Assembly: GCF_910596095.1 (NCBI RefSeq)
Contig: NC_056536.1
Coordinates: 18,213,291 to 18,277,290, forward strand
Reading direction: 5' to 3'
From: Thunnus maccoyii
Lineage: Eukaryota; Chordata; Actinopteri; Scombriformes; Scombridae
Length of the DNA stretch: 64,000 nucleotides
The notes under the pieces: model-generated
The model's database searches: none
Told to the model about the DNA's origin: nothing
Seen by the model: the letters and a program-made list of their open reading frames with translations, nothing else
Made by a program: the position numbers and the translations under genes
In this document: one piece after another, positions 47,496-60,985 of the stretch
How positions within the stretch are numbered: position 1 is the stretch's first letter
Layout: each line of letters opens with the position of its first letter

Positions 47496-48547
47496 ATTTA
47501 TTAAGCTTTTTCAATTCATTTTTTGTAAAACAAAATTCTGAATCACAGAATGAAACAGATGATGAAACAAAGTAACAAAACAATCCAATAAATGGCATTA
47601 AACATCAGAAATGTAGCATGTCCTTGCTGTCATATAGAAACTTTCCGAATCCCTGTTTTTTTTCTCACTTGAACTGAGATTTTTCTCAGTTCTTTCTATC
47701 AATGCTTTATATACTGTAGGTACATTCAGTGTAAAACCTATTAACTTCAACAAAGCAAAAAACAACAACAAAAAAATCTTTCAAATCTTGTTATTATTTC
47801 ACTTTTTTTATACCTTTAAGGAAAACACACTCTTTGGATATACAAGATTTCATCTGATAGCAACAGTATCACTAATACACTCAGGCTTTTTTTTCCTCTT
47901 TCTAGCTTTTTATATATTTTTCTTATTTCTTTCATTTTTGGCTACTCAGTCCTCAAGGCCACAATAGATATTTTATCATTAAGCCACTGCAGATATGAAT
48001 ACATGAATGTGAATCAATATCATGTGACTGTAGATGACATTGCCTGGTGCACTGTGGCTCTTTGGTTATGAGGAACTGGGTTTAAGCACACACACACACT
48101 TAACCTACCAAAAACACACTCACCCATTTATATACACAGACAGCAACATATCGAAATTAAATACATACAACACCACAGGATTATTCATGAAATTAAAAGC
48201 TCTCTTTTCTCTATTGTATGTACAATATACGATTGACTCATATTTGATTGAGCTCTGTCAACAAGGACAAGGTTATTATGAAAAATATGAAGAAAGAATG
48301 ATTGAATAAATGAAAAGAAAAGTAATTTCACTCTCCTCATTGAAAGGGTGTGGCCACAGAAGTGTCTAAACATGCTGGTTTCCATCTGCAAGCACACACA
48401 CAAGGACATGCAAGAAAAGGGGCAGAGACAGAGAGAAAACACTTTACTCCTTTTGATGCACATTCTGCTCATTTTGGTCCCATTGAGTCTTAAAAGCTTT
48501 GGCTGGTGATTTTTTTATATTTTTCTTATTGTCAACAAATCTAACAT

Positions 48548-48792
48548 ACAGAGCCGAACCAACAATGAACTGTATTGTGCGTTTATCCAAATTCTGATTT
48601 ATCATATTCCTCTGTGCCGTAGACGTAACTATTAAAAACATGTCAAACATGTCCCAAGAGAGAGGTTTGTGTTTTTAATAGTTTTTGGACAACAACAGAG
48701 GTCTACGGCACAGAGGAATATGATATATGAGGCTTTGGATACATGCACAATACTTGTAAGTAGGTTAAGTCAGTTGTCGGTTTGGCTCTGCA
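48548..48792. repeat. imperfect inverted repeat of about 245 bp
   Basis: The core arms 48600-48624 and 48701-48725 are perfect over 25 bp (containing CCTCTGTGCCGTAGAC and its inverse). Inner arms 48627-48640 and 48670-48683 are perfect over 14 bp. Outer matches (CAGAGCCGAACC / GGTTTGGCTCTG) extend the foldback with mismatches. Confidence 0.8.
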
Positions 48793-48993
48793 TAAGCAGA
48801 TACAAGCATTCAGAAGCGTATTATACCTCTCGGCTTCATTGTGCCGGTCCACTTGTCCGTCACTCTCACTCAATGACTTGCATTGACTTGTGCACTGCTG
48901 AGGTGTTCTCATTGACAAAAAGGGATTTGCCCATCCCCAGCTGCGGATCAAAAAGTTTAAATGTAATCAGTTAAGGGTGTTGCACACATGTAC

Positions 48994-48995
<2 letters not shown>

Positions 48996-49038
<43 letters not shown>
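48996..49038 (+). repeat. (CA)n microsatellite
   Basis: 43 bases of CA directly left of the duplicated repeat at 49040. Confidence 0.95.
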
Positions 49039-49039
<1 letters not shown>

Positions 49040-49041
<2 letters not shown>

Positions 49042-49425
49042 TTCAAGCCTTGCCACAAAGTAACCAGGTAATTGGCAAAGCCTGGGTAAACTTACATAAC
49101 GCGCCCTGGTACTCCAACGATGAGTCATTCTCGCAATTAAACCTTTGTCTGCTATTGGCTTGTTTGCAAAATGACAGTGAATTCACAAATCTTTTCAAAA
49201 CAGGCGAGTTAAAACATTCTCATATGTGTTTTAACACGGTGAATGTTTGTAAGGAGGGAAGTGTGCACCAGTGGAACAATGAAAGCAAAAACTCTCCCGT
49301 GTATATCACCCAAAGATCAAAAACGATACCACTCAAATCCTCACAAAAAATTCTCACCATTAATCACTGCAGCTGACATGTTGATATTTGGATTTGTTGA
49401 ATTTATCAGGACAGGATATTTGCGC
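49040..49425 (+). repeat. dispersed repeat copy 1 (partner at 57718-58070)
   Basis: Shares long blocks with 57718-58070: GAGTCATTCTC-CAATTAAACCTTTGTCT, GGAGGGAAGTGTG, CAAATCCTCACAAAAAATTCTC, CCATTAATCACTGCAGC and GACATGTTGA-ATTTGGATTTGTTG. Both copies are in the same orientation, and both lie between CA/GT-rich tracts. No protein is recognised. Confidence 0.7.
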
Positions 49426-49431
49426 GCTCAT

Positions 49432-49553
<122 letters not shown>

Positions 49554-50133
49554 ACTCTAATTGTGAAATGAAATGTACTGTGTCAGCAACTTGCGGTAGA
49601 GGAGCTTCAAGGCAGCGTGAAAACTAGAGTTTTCCCTCGCTTGCAAGCTCTACTTTTCTGTCACTTTTGTTCTTAATTTATGACTTTTACTTTGCTGCTG
49701 TTCATATGATACTTGTTCATACATGCTATACACATATTTCAAGAAAAGGTTTCATTCAATCTTTCTATTCTCCACCCTGTCGCTGTCTTTTGACCCTTAC
49801 TTAATCTCCCCTCCATGTTTCTTGTATTACACCTCTCATAATAGACAGTGAGCACTGAAAACCAGTCTGCCAGGATTCCAATGTGATTGTTTCTGTATTC
49901 ACTGAACTCCAGGGTGGGGCAGGATTGAGGAAAATTGACTGTGTAGCCAGAGGAGTAATAATAAAGACCTACCCATTTATGCTGGGCCCTCCCGCTGCTT
50001 GTGCAAGGAAATATGAGCATGTGCTAAGCTTTAACCTGACACATGGATATGACAGGTTTGTGTTGTGTCTACCTAAAAGAATTAAAACACACCGTCAGAC
50101 ACACTTTTTGCATTTCCATTCTTTCTAATTTAC

Positions 50134-53100
50134 CTTTTTCACAACTCCTTGCAAATTCTTCTCATTCCACAAGCTGTAGAGCAACAGGGAGGCTGCTTTG
50201 CTGCCTTTGGGGAAAGACCTAGAACAGATGGGTAAAGGTCATTAGGAAAAAGCACTGGCTGGCACAAGATGAGACGAATGGAAAAAAGAAGCAGACAGAA
50301 ACAAGTAAGGCAAAGTATGCAGAAACAAAACAGGCATGTGAGGAAAAGAAGCACTGAGCATGTCACCTGCACTGCATACAATATGTTTTACATATGTTGA
50401 CGGCAGAAGACAAAAGTTGACTGTGTTTGTGCTAAAATAACCTTTTGACCATAAGCTGCAATGACAACTACAATGATAGTGGTAGTTTAGAAAAGTTACA
50501 TGATATATACTCACTGTTAAAGGGGAAGAATGCATAACAAATATTTACTTTAACACATATTGTGAAGATGTTTATGTTATTTATAGTGCCTTGAAGGGAT
50601 AGTTTATCCAAATTACAAAATACAAACACATTTTCTCACCCTAAGTTGTACCGTATCTAACCATGGACATAGTTTAGATCTCTGAGATTTGTGTTGTCAC
50701 AGCAATATTGAGGAGGAGAATGTAATTTCATTTTGTAGTGGTCATATCATTGAAAAAATACAAAAGAAATTCAAAAGCAATATCTCTTTCCAGATACAAT
50801 TTCCCAGTTACTATTGATAATCCAACCTGTCAATGGTTTTCATCAGGACTACTTTTTTGGTAGAAAGTAGTTGCAATTGCAGCTGTTGACTAGTGTTCAG
50901 TAACAGGCAGGAGATAAAGAGATGTTGTTGTGAAATTCTTTTCACCTCTATTGTACTAGCATGGAAGCAGGAATCTCAAACAAATCTCAAAACATGGGCA
51001 GATAAAACTCAAAGCTATCCGCATGACTGAAAACCTCTACATGTAAGTCAAAATATATTTTTATTTTTTGGCAACTGGGGTGAGCTAACCCTTTGATCGA
51101 GACAAAGCAAGTAAAGTTTATTTGTATAGCACCTTTGAAACACAGAGGCAGTTCAAAGTGCTTTACAGACTGTAGTCCAAGAAATACATTCAAGATGGTC
51201 GCAGCTTTGAAAGCTGAGTTTCCCACACAGAGATGAATAAATAAAGACTCACCCATTCTCGCTGAGGTCAGCCAGTGATGACACCAGTTCATTATTAATG
51301 AACTTCTTGCTGACCTCAGTGTCCGACAACATCAGACTCCGTGCCGTGCTGCAAGCTGTTGCTATAGTTTCGTCTGAGTTCCCCATCTCCCGGGGGCCAG
51401 AGGAGAGGAGGCCGGTGAGCTCAGGCAAAATCTGCTTTGCTACAAAGAAGACAAAGGAAACAGTAACTTAGTCACTGCTACCTGAAAAACCGACAGGCAA
51501 ACTATTCCCCTGAAACACCTATTATCAACATCTCATGAGTCTTCTTACCCATGGAGGTCTGCAAACTGCTGGTCCGAGACATGTTTCCCAGCAGGGACAT
51601 GGCAGTCTTCTGCAGGCTCCGGTTAGGTGACTTTAACAGAGGGGGCATGTGCAGCAGAGCCCCCAGCTTCTGAACCAGAATCTGGCTCATGGCACTGGAT
51701 CCCTGATACAAAACATGTTTGCATTGTGGAACCAAATCCAGTTGACTTTGTAATAATCTAATACAAATAACCTCTGAATCACTGTAGACAAAACTCCACC
51801 CTTTCTCATAAAACCAGCCAGTTCTACTTGTGCAGTTGTATTATTAATCCTACCATCTCCCTGTCACTGTTGATGATCCTAAACCTCCATTAATACCACA
51901 CACAAAAGGTAATCCTAATAATTATATTCTTTGTACTCACCAAGCCCTTGCTGGCAGTGAGGTTCTGCAGGGCACCACAGCAGGCCTCCAGGGTGGCATC
52001 TTTCTGGGATGAGCCCAGCAGAGACAGGTAGGTCTGCATTGCTTTGGGATGGCACAGCCACTTGACACCTGATGGGGCACTGTCCTCTGGCATTCTTTGA
52101 ACAGCATCAAATGAAAACTGAGGAGAAAGAATGAGAAAAAGAGGAGAGTAAGGTTTTGCATGTCACAATCTGGTCAACACACAGGGATGGAAGAGTTTGG
52201 TGGTACTCACTTCCTTTTGAGCCTTGCTGCTCTTGGGGCTGAAGCATCCGATTGTTGGGCTCTTCCTACTTCCAGACTGGCTCTCCGTCAAAGCGTTGAA
52301 TTTGGCAAAGCACTGAGGCGACTCGGTCTCCAGTTGGTAGGTCAAGTTATGGAGGATACATGCACAGTTCTCCACAGACTACATAGAGGAGAGACGAGGA
52401 GTTACTACCCTCTTAATCTTCTCATCATCATTTTCAAGAACAGTTGTTATCTATTGGTCATAACTCTGAGAATAAATAACAAATGTGCAGATGTTTCTTG
52501 TTTGCAAGTTTCCCAGTTGCAAAAAATAAAATGAAAAGGTTGACACCATGCAGTTCTCCCTGACCGTCACTGCATGATAGTGGTTAATTGCTCGATTCAA
52601 CAGCTACAAAGGGTCTCCAGAGAACTATTTCCTGAGTTTACTTTTGGACTCAAAGAGAAGCTTTTTTTGTGATTGAAACTTTTTGGAAAGCTGTAGGAGG
52701 CTCACGCTCTTTGCCCCCTGTCATTCTTTCCCAAATCTCGTAGCTAGTGAATAAAACATTAATAGCCAAAAATATAAGAATAACATCCAGGTTGACAGAT
52801 ACTGAAATTTCCCTCTAAGTCCATCAGAGGAACACAAGCCCATACTGATAACCTCCCTAATTTTCTTCTCTTTTTTTTCATGGTTCAAGGTTCACAGTTC
52901 CTATTGATTAAGCAAGTGTCAGCTACTGTGCTGTGGAAATGGATACATTCTTCTATAAATCCTGATGTGTTTCAGTAGATCCAGTTAGGTTTACTGACAG
53001 AGGGTAACAGAGATAAAGATGCATATATATGTATCTAAAACCGTCAATGTAAATAAAGCACAGAAACTGTCCTCTTCCATAACCATAAGGCTTTTAGTTA

Positions 53101-56100
53101 CAACTTACCAGAAGTAGCTATTGTCTCACCATTGCAAAGGTGACATAAAATAAACAAAATATATCCTGCCTTTTATTTCACATAGGCAACACATAATCAT
53201 GCAACATATCCGACAATCATCCTCTTCATTAAAGGAAGCTTGTGTACACACAGCTCCAGCACAGACATGGAATTAAGCACACATCCAAACCCAAAACTTC
53301 AACAAGCAGACACTAAATATATATACATGCTGCCTGCAGTGTTTACCTGCTTATGCGTGTGACACACATTGAAGGGGGCATGTGATGTATTTGTATTTGT
53401 ACTGCATATGTGTGTAAATGTGCTTAAGGATATATTTAGTATCGGGACTTGAACATATTCTGTGAGATACACATGAGACACGTTCTGCAGGAACTCTGAG
53501 TAAACAAGGATACGTCACCACACATGAATCCAACCATAGCTAATCCGCCTGCTCTCACGTCCACAATTGAGTGTTAAAGAGACAATGTGGAAAAAATACT
53601 ATGAGCCAGAAAACAGAGCAATGTCAACAATCATGGCCTGATTAAATGTTCCTTTATTGGTGTTGGTGTGAAGAGAAGAAGAGGGGTAGCCATTATTAAT
53701 GTGATTACTGACACCTGTGCTTTTTCATACTATGACAAGTCAAAATATCTGCTGTGAAAAACACCTATGTATCAGTACACTGAATATTAAATTACATTTT
53801 CTCTGCAGCGCCCTATCAGACAAAATGGACAAGGGTGCCTGGATAATAATTAGTCTACCAACCAACTCTGATGCAGTCTGAAGTGCAGAGCCCTTAAGTT
53901 TTAATCTATCCATTGACAACTACTCGTGGTGGATGGGAAATATTTCCTTTGATAGAGATGAAAGAGATAACTGTTGGTTCACAAGGTTACCTTGTCATCA
54001 GGGTTTTCCTCTGCCACACAGGCCTCCATGTAACTCATGAGGGAGTCTATGAGGCCACGGCAGTCTCTCATCGCCTGCCTGTCCTTCTGTTGGGCACAGC
54101 TCAGGTTCCTGCACACATTTCAACCATTCATTTCAATCCACGTGGAAACACAAAAACGTCTAGAATATAATAACAGGCACAGACCTGTGAGTGCCTCATC
54201 ATGTAACTATCACACCCTGTAAGCAAACTTGATTATGGTGATTAGGCATGGTGCTACAAGGTTTCCAAAGCAGTGTTAAGAAGTTACAACAATAGTTTAA
54301 TACACATTTATCTTCTGCCTGGTTAATTTCCAAACTGACAACTCAGAAAAGCAGTCCTCTTTGCTGTGCAATCAGGCAAAAGATCTGGCAATAAATCTGC
54401 AACCAATTTAATTAAACAGAACAATGTTTCCACCTCACAGATATCTGTGCCATGCTTTGTCAAGGAAACAATACAAAGCCATGACAAAGGCAGGCAAAGA
54501 ACTCTGACACCAAGGTGTTGCTATTAAATCAAATTTATTGGCACTTATCAACGCAGTGTATAGATCTTTTGTCTGATTTATGCCTTCAAAACATAAACAT
54601 CAACCCTGTGAAGGTGCAGACTGGAGGTACAATTTCTCAATACCTTGAGAGAACAGTGCCTGTCCCCTTAACGCCTCTCATGCAGACCATTGTTACACAC
54701 TACAATTTACTAACGCTCCCTAAATGTCTCACATGCAGGCTATCGGTAGACGCTACAATTTACCCATGATCCTAAAACGCCTCACATACAGACTATTGGC
54801 AGACTACAATTTTGAGCTGAGCTGAAGTTGATCATTCAAAATGTGCCTCAGACATCCTGCACTATGTCTTCAACATACTGTACCTACCAAGTTCTCGCGC
54901 GTGAGCAACTCTCTGAACTTATCAAATTTATTCTCTATGGTAGTTCTTGTCACTACGGATGTAATCCCTCCTACAGCCACAATGTGGGTTGTAATGGCAG
55001 AGTTGCGCTGTCCGTATTTTCGCTCACTGACTCCACGGACAGAAGAAGAAGCAGAAGCAACGTTGTTCATGAGGCATTTTTATACATTTCTCGAGAACCG
55101 CTCATCCAAACAACTTCATACTCAACACTGCACTTCCTTGGGTCCTCAACACCTGCCAAGTGTGAAGCCGATTGGATGAACGGTTGTCAAGGCATGCGAA
55201 GGACACACATACATACAGACAGAGATTCCTTCCTTTAGCAGAGAGATGTTCTCACCGCAGACATCCTGTGGCGCTGTAGAAGACATCAGGGTGTATGTTG
55301 TTGTTGGCACTGTTGTCTGACCAGCATGTGAATGGCACCACTACATTCTCAGTAAGTGCGGGCAGAGCTGTTGCGATAAGTTCTCCCTTCAGCTCATCAG
55401 CAGAGGACAGGTTCCATAGCAGGCCTACATATTACAGATAAGTAAAAAATGAAAGATGCAATTTTTTTTGAGTCAATTTTATCATCATGTAGTTTCGTAT
55501 TCTTAAATACATGTTCTTACTTTTTTAATACTTTTCTTCTCAGTCTTGTGATATTTTTCCCGTAGGATTGATGTTTTAACCTTGAATTAAAGGCCCACTT
55601 TGTTCTCCTTCCATCCAATATTTTGACTTGTCTGGATAAAATGTCCTACCTGTGATCTGTTTCTGAGTCTCAGTAGAGTCTGTCTCCTTTAGTAGCTGCA
55701 GGGCCTTAGCTATACCACCACAGTGCTGAACCTCCAACTTGTTGTTCTGGTGCTTGAACACCAAGTTCCTCAAGGCCCCGGCAGCAGCCTGGCTCACCCC
55801 AGGGCTGGGGCTGCGCAGCAGGGTCACCAGAACAGGGATACCCCCTAGTTGGAAAACCTGAGACACAGAGACATGGAGGGCACATGTATAGTAATGTGCA
55901 ACTTTAAGGCGTGGCAGTTGATTGACAACACCGTAGGTCACAAAGAGAACAAGCTGCCTAGTGTGATGACAAATGCATTCTCCTCCCTTTCCCTCAAGGC
56001 AGGTAACATAGAGGTCTTCACAGAGCACTCCTCCACTTGTATCACTACTATACAACACAATCCTCATACAAATGTGATATGAAAAAAACAACAGGACAAC

Positions 56101-57236
56101 AGTGCATGTGTGTATGTTTGGTGGGTGTCTGTGTGTGGTAACATGAGCATTTACAGTATATTTGTGTGTGAGAGAGTGCTCTGACCTCCTGTTTGGCGTG
56201 CTCCTCTTTGAAGGTGGTGTGTTGAATGAAGGTGGCTCCACACTGCTGGAATGTCTCTTCAGGATTAGACAGGAACTCTACAGCCTCCTTTAGGGTCAGG
56301 TCTGATATTGTCGCTGTGCTGTTCACCCTGCAGAAACAGGCACAGGAATGGAAGAGAAGGTTGGTGTAGCGATAAATGGAGATGAGACACTAAATCAATC
56401 TGGTGCCACAAGTTCAATAAACAGCACAGGTTTCATTTGTTGTAGAAAACACTTTTCTATGCATTTAAAGGATAATAATTACATTTAAAAGCCAAGGAGA
56501 CAAGTGAACTCACGCTGATTGCTGCTCTTTCTTGGAGGTTTTGATGGTACTGATCTTGTTCTCATTGTGAGACTGGGCAGAAGGTGGCCAGATGCGTGGC
56601 TGACTGCTGGTCATGTGACCGCTGTTGGAATAGGTGCTTTGTCTGTTAAATCGAGTCTGGAGGGTGTGCTGGCTCTGGGCAGTCTGTCCTTTGGCTCTCT
56701 AAAAAAGAGCAATTTACATTGTTTATATGGTACTGTTGGTTTCATGTAGTTTTTTAAAACTTTTAGACACATACTGTATGCCTTGCATATAAAAAAATAA
56801 CTGATCACCATAACGGGTGCAGGAACAGCAGAAAACGAGGGAGCCAAGGCAGGGTCACTGCGACTGGGTTTCAGCCCATTGGGACTGTGGGGCCAGTTAG
56901 AGGAGCCGATTTGTTGTTCCCATGTGCCCGAGCTGCTGACATGTCTTCCACTTACAGTTTTAGTGGACAAAGAGCGACTCTAGAAAAAAAAAAGTATGGT
57001 TCAGGATGGTAACTTGCATAAAACATTTCCATTAAAGGTTTTCCAGAGCATGATATGTGTGTAAAATTATGAGCCTACACAGTATTTTATTCAGATTAGA
57101 TAGAAAACTACACATTTAATACATTATGAGAAGGCCATGCACCAGCCAGTCACTGAAACTCTAGCTTAACTGGGACAAGAATACTGTTATCTGCTAAAAT
57201 ATTGCAACACCTTAAGGCTTCTTTGAAGCAATAATC

Positions 57237-57322
<86 letters not shown>

Positions 57323-60300
57323 GTAACCCACTTTCCCCAAGAACAGTTTTCAAAGAAACCCCCTGTAAACCAAGACAGAGGAATTTGACCTGACACAAAG
57401 CCTGCATGCCTTCTCTTTTCCTCAGTTTACGCTGAGGGCAGCAGAATGCCGCACAATCATACAAACTAAGCTAACATAATAAGTGCCACTGGAAACTATC
57501 TCAGCCAGTTGTGTATAAGGCTGCTGGTGCAGTTGAGCACTTTCTCACAGAAGTGCTTTCCGTGTGCAAGTCAGACATGGCACTCGTTAAACCTGTCTTC
57601 ACAGTCCTGATGTCACTACATAACATAATCTCATATAATTATGTATTGTTTATGTATCAATTTATTTTCTCTTTGTTTTTTTGCTGTGTCTGTGTGTACA
57701 TGTGGGTACAAAACAAACATTCAAGCTTCGCCACAAACTAGCCAAGTAAAACTGACATAATATGCCTTGCAAATACTCTAATAATGAGTCATTCTCACAA
57801 TTAAACCTTTGTCTCCTATTGGCGTGGATTCACAAAACTTTTCAAAGCAAGCAACTTAAAACATTCCCATCTGTGTTTAAACACTGAACATTTGTGAGGA
57901 GGGAAGTGTGTACCAGTGAAACAATGAAAGGAAGAAATTTCCCCTGCATGTCGACCAAAACAAACACATTACTGCTCAAATCCTCACAAAAAATTCTCTT
58001 ACCATTAATCACTGCAGCGGACATGTTGACATTTGGATTTGTTGAATTTATTAGGAAGGGATATTGGTACACACACGCACACACGCACGTACACACGCAT
58101 GCACAGAGAGAGAGAGAGTTGTTTTAAAAAAAATGAATTGACCTCTTTCTGTGTAACAACTTTCTTTCCTGCTTCAAACTGGACCAGTTGCTTGGTTACC
58201 AGCTGCTCATCAGCCCTCGCTATTTAGCTATTATGGAGGAGAAAACAGGATGTGTCAACAACACGTTTGATAAGAACTGAGAGTGTTTACTCTCCAACTG
58301 CTGCATGCTCCCTTCATTTGGGTACAGCCTGAATGAGCCACTGGGTCCTTCCTTATAGCAGAGGGTGTATAAGAGAAATAGATGCAAATTCTGCAGAGCA
58401 AATACAAGCAGCACAGAAAAATTGCAGGATGCTTCCCTGTTGTATTTAGTGACAGAAATTGAGTAAAAGTACAAAAATATTGTTGTTAATGTGATTTAGA
58501 TGGGAAAGAAATAGGAGCAGGATATCCCTGCGTACTGCCAAAAGCATTGTGAAGTGCCTTTTCATAGTGCTTACCCAGATGGGAATAATCATAATGACAA
58601 TACATGAGATGATAATATTTCTAGTTGTATTAGGCAATTGTGCATAATGTTCTAAATCAATGAACAGAGCAATTTCATGGCAAAGTTGTATTTACATATT
58701 TTGACAGAGTACTTCGATTTTTTAGGTACTGAATTCACTGGATTAGCAAAAAAAAGGCATTCCCATTTAGTTAACATTTAGTCAACAGTCTCAATTAAAT
58801 TTCCAGTAAATTTCATGTGGTATCAATACTGTAGTATGGGAAAGTGGAGAAATGTCACACATTCAAAGAATTCATTCCCAAAGGCTAAAAAGAGCTGCTC
58901 TCTCCTAGTTGCCTATGTTTACACCAAAAATATCTGAGCTTTCATGACAGACTCAACACTACAAACCAAAAGTCAAGAAATGCAGAAACACGTTAACAGT
59001 GAGTCCGGAAGCAAATCCTGTTTCTTTTATTTTAACATTATAACCTATATTATATTATCATTTTACACAGTTTTAATAGTTTTGAGTTGCTGTTGTTGCT
59101 TGGTTTGTTTCTTCCTTTATGTTTCTTTACTTTTTCATGAACACGTTCATTCAGTAAAGCAGTGCAAATACATGCTGCTCTGGGTGACAGGTGTAATACT
59201 AAGAGTCAAATACAAGAGACAAAAGAGGAACCACAACAGAATCTGTGGTTACTAGCTCTGCAATGCAACTTTTACCAAGCATCTCACATATTCATTTTGC
59301 CTGTGGAATTTAAATAAAGTGGAATCAACCACAGAATCAGAGCAACAAACGAAGGCACAATGTGATAGAAATATATTCCATGATGTGATGATGATGAGCC
59401 TTCATCAGCAAGAACGCATCGCCACACTCCCTAGACATGCCTCAAGTCACTGTCAGTAGGCCAGGTTAGCCCAGCCCAGAGCAAATAAATATTCACACAC
59501 ACTCACACACATACAAAACCACACTGATGAAGTCAACTTTACTCATCTGTGGAATTTGGATTAGTCCAGTGCTGCAAATGAGTTGAACTCAACCTGACTC
59601 TTAGTGACAGGACTAAACTTGAGAGCAACACTCAAAATCAGTATTTGTCCATTTATAAACTCAGGAAATCACATATGCCTTGTTGCTAGAATACAACGGT
59701 ATTTCTGTCACATGTTCATTATACTCATACATGTGCAGCACAGGCTGTAAGGTACTGTACTCTGCATGCACACACATGTACAGCACACAAACAACACATG
59801 GACAAGGACAAAGTTGCAAGATGAAACAAATGTAACCACTGTAGCAGGGCACCAGAGCAATTAATCTGGCCGCAGAAATAAAAAGGTGATTTCTAAACCA
59901 GGAGAGCCATGCAGCTACACCATGAGCGGGACCAGCATAATTATGGTGTAATGTTTCATAAAACAATATCATAAATCACCAGGGACTAAGGTGTTAACGC
60001 TGACTTGACTTGATGGATTGAAATAACACACCTCCTGATATTGCATCCAGTTGCACCACTTAAAAAGTCTCACAGTTGAGTTTCCAAACATTAACAATTG
60101 CCTGGGAGGGAATTTCAGGATGTATGGGAGCTATTCAGACATCTTAACCATCAGGGAGTGTATCTTTTAAGGATCATATCAGCATTGTTGGCATGTTTTT
60201 CCCCATTTACAAAAGAAAAGTCTTTTAATTGCTGTCAAATGTTTTTCAAAGCGTGCTCCAGTTTAGGGAAGTACACTTAATTACTTTCTTGCCGGGAGTG

Positions 60301-60985
60301 AGATGAGCAGATCGATACCACAGTCATTTCTATCCATTCAATAGCTTAGCATAAAAACTGGCTAGCCTGGCTCTTTTTTTGTTTGGACAGAGCCAGGCTA
60401 GCTGTTTTCACTGTTTCCAATCTTAATTGCACAGACAAATATGAATGTAGTACTTTATCTATTTTCTCGTCTGAGTTTTAACAACTATTCCTTTAAATTG
60501 TTGAAGCAATTAATTGGTTTCATGATTTTATTGTGTCAAAGTTATATTATGTTTGCTTGGTAATGCAGTTTGAGTGTCATTTAAGAAGTCTAACCTGCAT
60601 TACCACACAACAGTAACATTTTTGAAAGAACATATTCATGTATATTCATGACCTGTTCACTGTGATGAATTACTGCAAGCATGTTTCATGTCATACACAA
60701 AACAAATGGCTAGAACTGATCAGCAGTAATGATAAGTATTTGTGATTGTAGTGCAAGCAATGATTTGGTCTTTTCATACAGAGACAGTGAAAGGAAAAAA
60801 GGGTTTGTGCTCTGATGAACTGTTCAACAACGAGTGGGACTGTTACATAAGAGAAATAATTACCCATTTGTTGTAGCCTGTTGACGTAGCGGAGTTGGTG
60901 CGGTGGAAGGTGCCATTTGTTTTGGATGGAGCGAACTTGAATGTTCCAAACTCAGCGTATGTCGTCAAGGTCTTTGGACTCACGG
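50134..60985 (-). CDS. pkp1: plakophilin-1 (first coding exon outside the window)
   Basis: An armadillo-repeat desmosomal plaque protein linking cadherins and desmoplakin to keratin filaments, also found in nuclei. In-frame minus-strand exons, 5' to 3', are 60985-60864, 56979-56815, 56698-56514, 56327-56186, 55857-55650, 55424-55256, 54108-53991, 52378-52211, 52117-51941, 51702-51549, 51439-51253 and 50218-50134, about 627 aa. The head is Ser/Thr-rich with PSRSDPAL (compare human SRSEPDL). Armadillo repeats include LTLKEAVEFLSNPEETFQQCGATFIQHTTF, VFQLGGIPVLVTLLRSP, GALRNLVFKHQNNKLE, GLLWNLSSADELK, CGALQNLTASKGL and LLGNMSRTSSL. With the missing N-terminal exon (about 65 aa) and a short last exon, the length would approach human PKP1 (726-747). 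The order of motifs favours pkp1 over pkp2/3, and the neighbours agree. The 3' end is unresolved: donor GTAAAT at 50133-50128, or read-through to TAG at 50125-50127. Confidence 0.9.
50592..51095. mobile_element. probable MITE with GGGATAGTT-type ends
   Basis: Starts TGAAGGGATAGTTTATCC and ends GGGGTGAGCTAACCCTTTGAT, imperfect inverted ends like a frequent fish MITE that begins AAAGGGATAGTTCACCC. It lies in a pkp1 intron; no coding capacity. Confidence 0.5.
51103..51172. repeat. interspersed repeat fragment (AAGTTTATTTGTATAGCACC)
   Basis: Contains AAGTTTATTTGTATAGCACCTTT and TTCAAAGTGCTTTACAGA, words of a repeat tail widespread in fish. It is just outside a pkp1 exon. Confidence 0.5.
54668..54815 (+). 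repeat. diverged tandem repeat, about 52-55 bp unit, 3 copies
   Basis: CCTCTCATGCAGACCATTG, GTCTCACATGCAGGCTATCG and CTCACATACAGACTATTGG recur, each followed by a CACTACAATTTAC-like segment. It lies in a pkp1 intron. Confidence 0.65.
57240..57316 (+). repeat. (TC)n/(AC)n compound microsatellite
   Basis: About 44 bases of TC with one G, then AC repeats, in a pkp1 intron. Confidence 0.95.
57718..58070 (+). repeat. dispersed repeat copy 2 (partner at 49040-49425)
   Basis: In the large pkp1 intron. It shares ordered blocks with 49040-49425 but has small deletions, for example in the GCTATTGGCTTG region. It is followed by a CA/CG-rich tract. Confidence 0.7.
60245..60480. mobile_element. MITE fragment, TTAGCTTAGCATAAAGACTGG family
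   Basis: GGGAAGTACACTTAATTACTTTCTTGCCGGGAG, GATCGATACCACAGTC and AGCTTAGCATAAAAACTGGCTAGCCTGGCTC match the family at 46964-47495. The TAGCCTGGCTCT and AGAGCCAGGCTA words form a local palindrome. Confidence 0.55.

Noticed and set aside
55576-56241. A single 221-aa minus-strand protein
   Set aside because: Only 55650-55857 and 56186-56241 are exonic (pkp1); the rest is intron read through.
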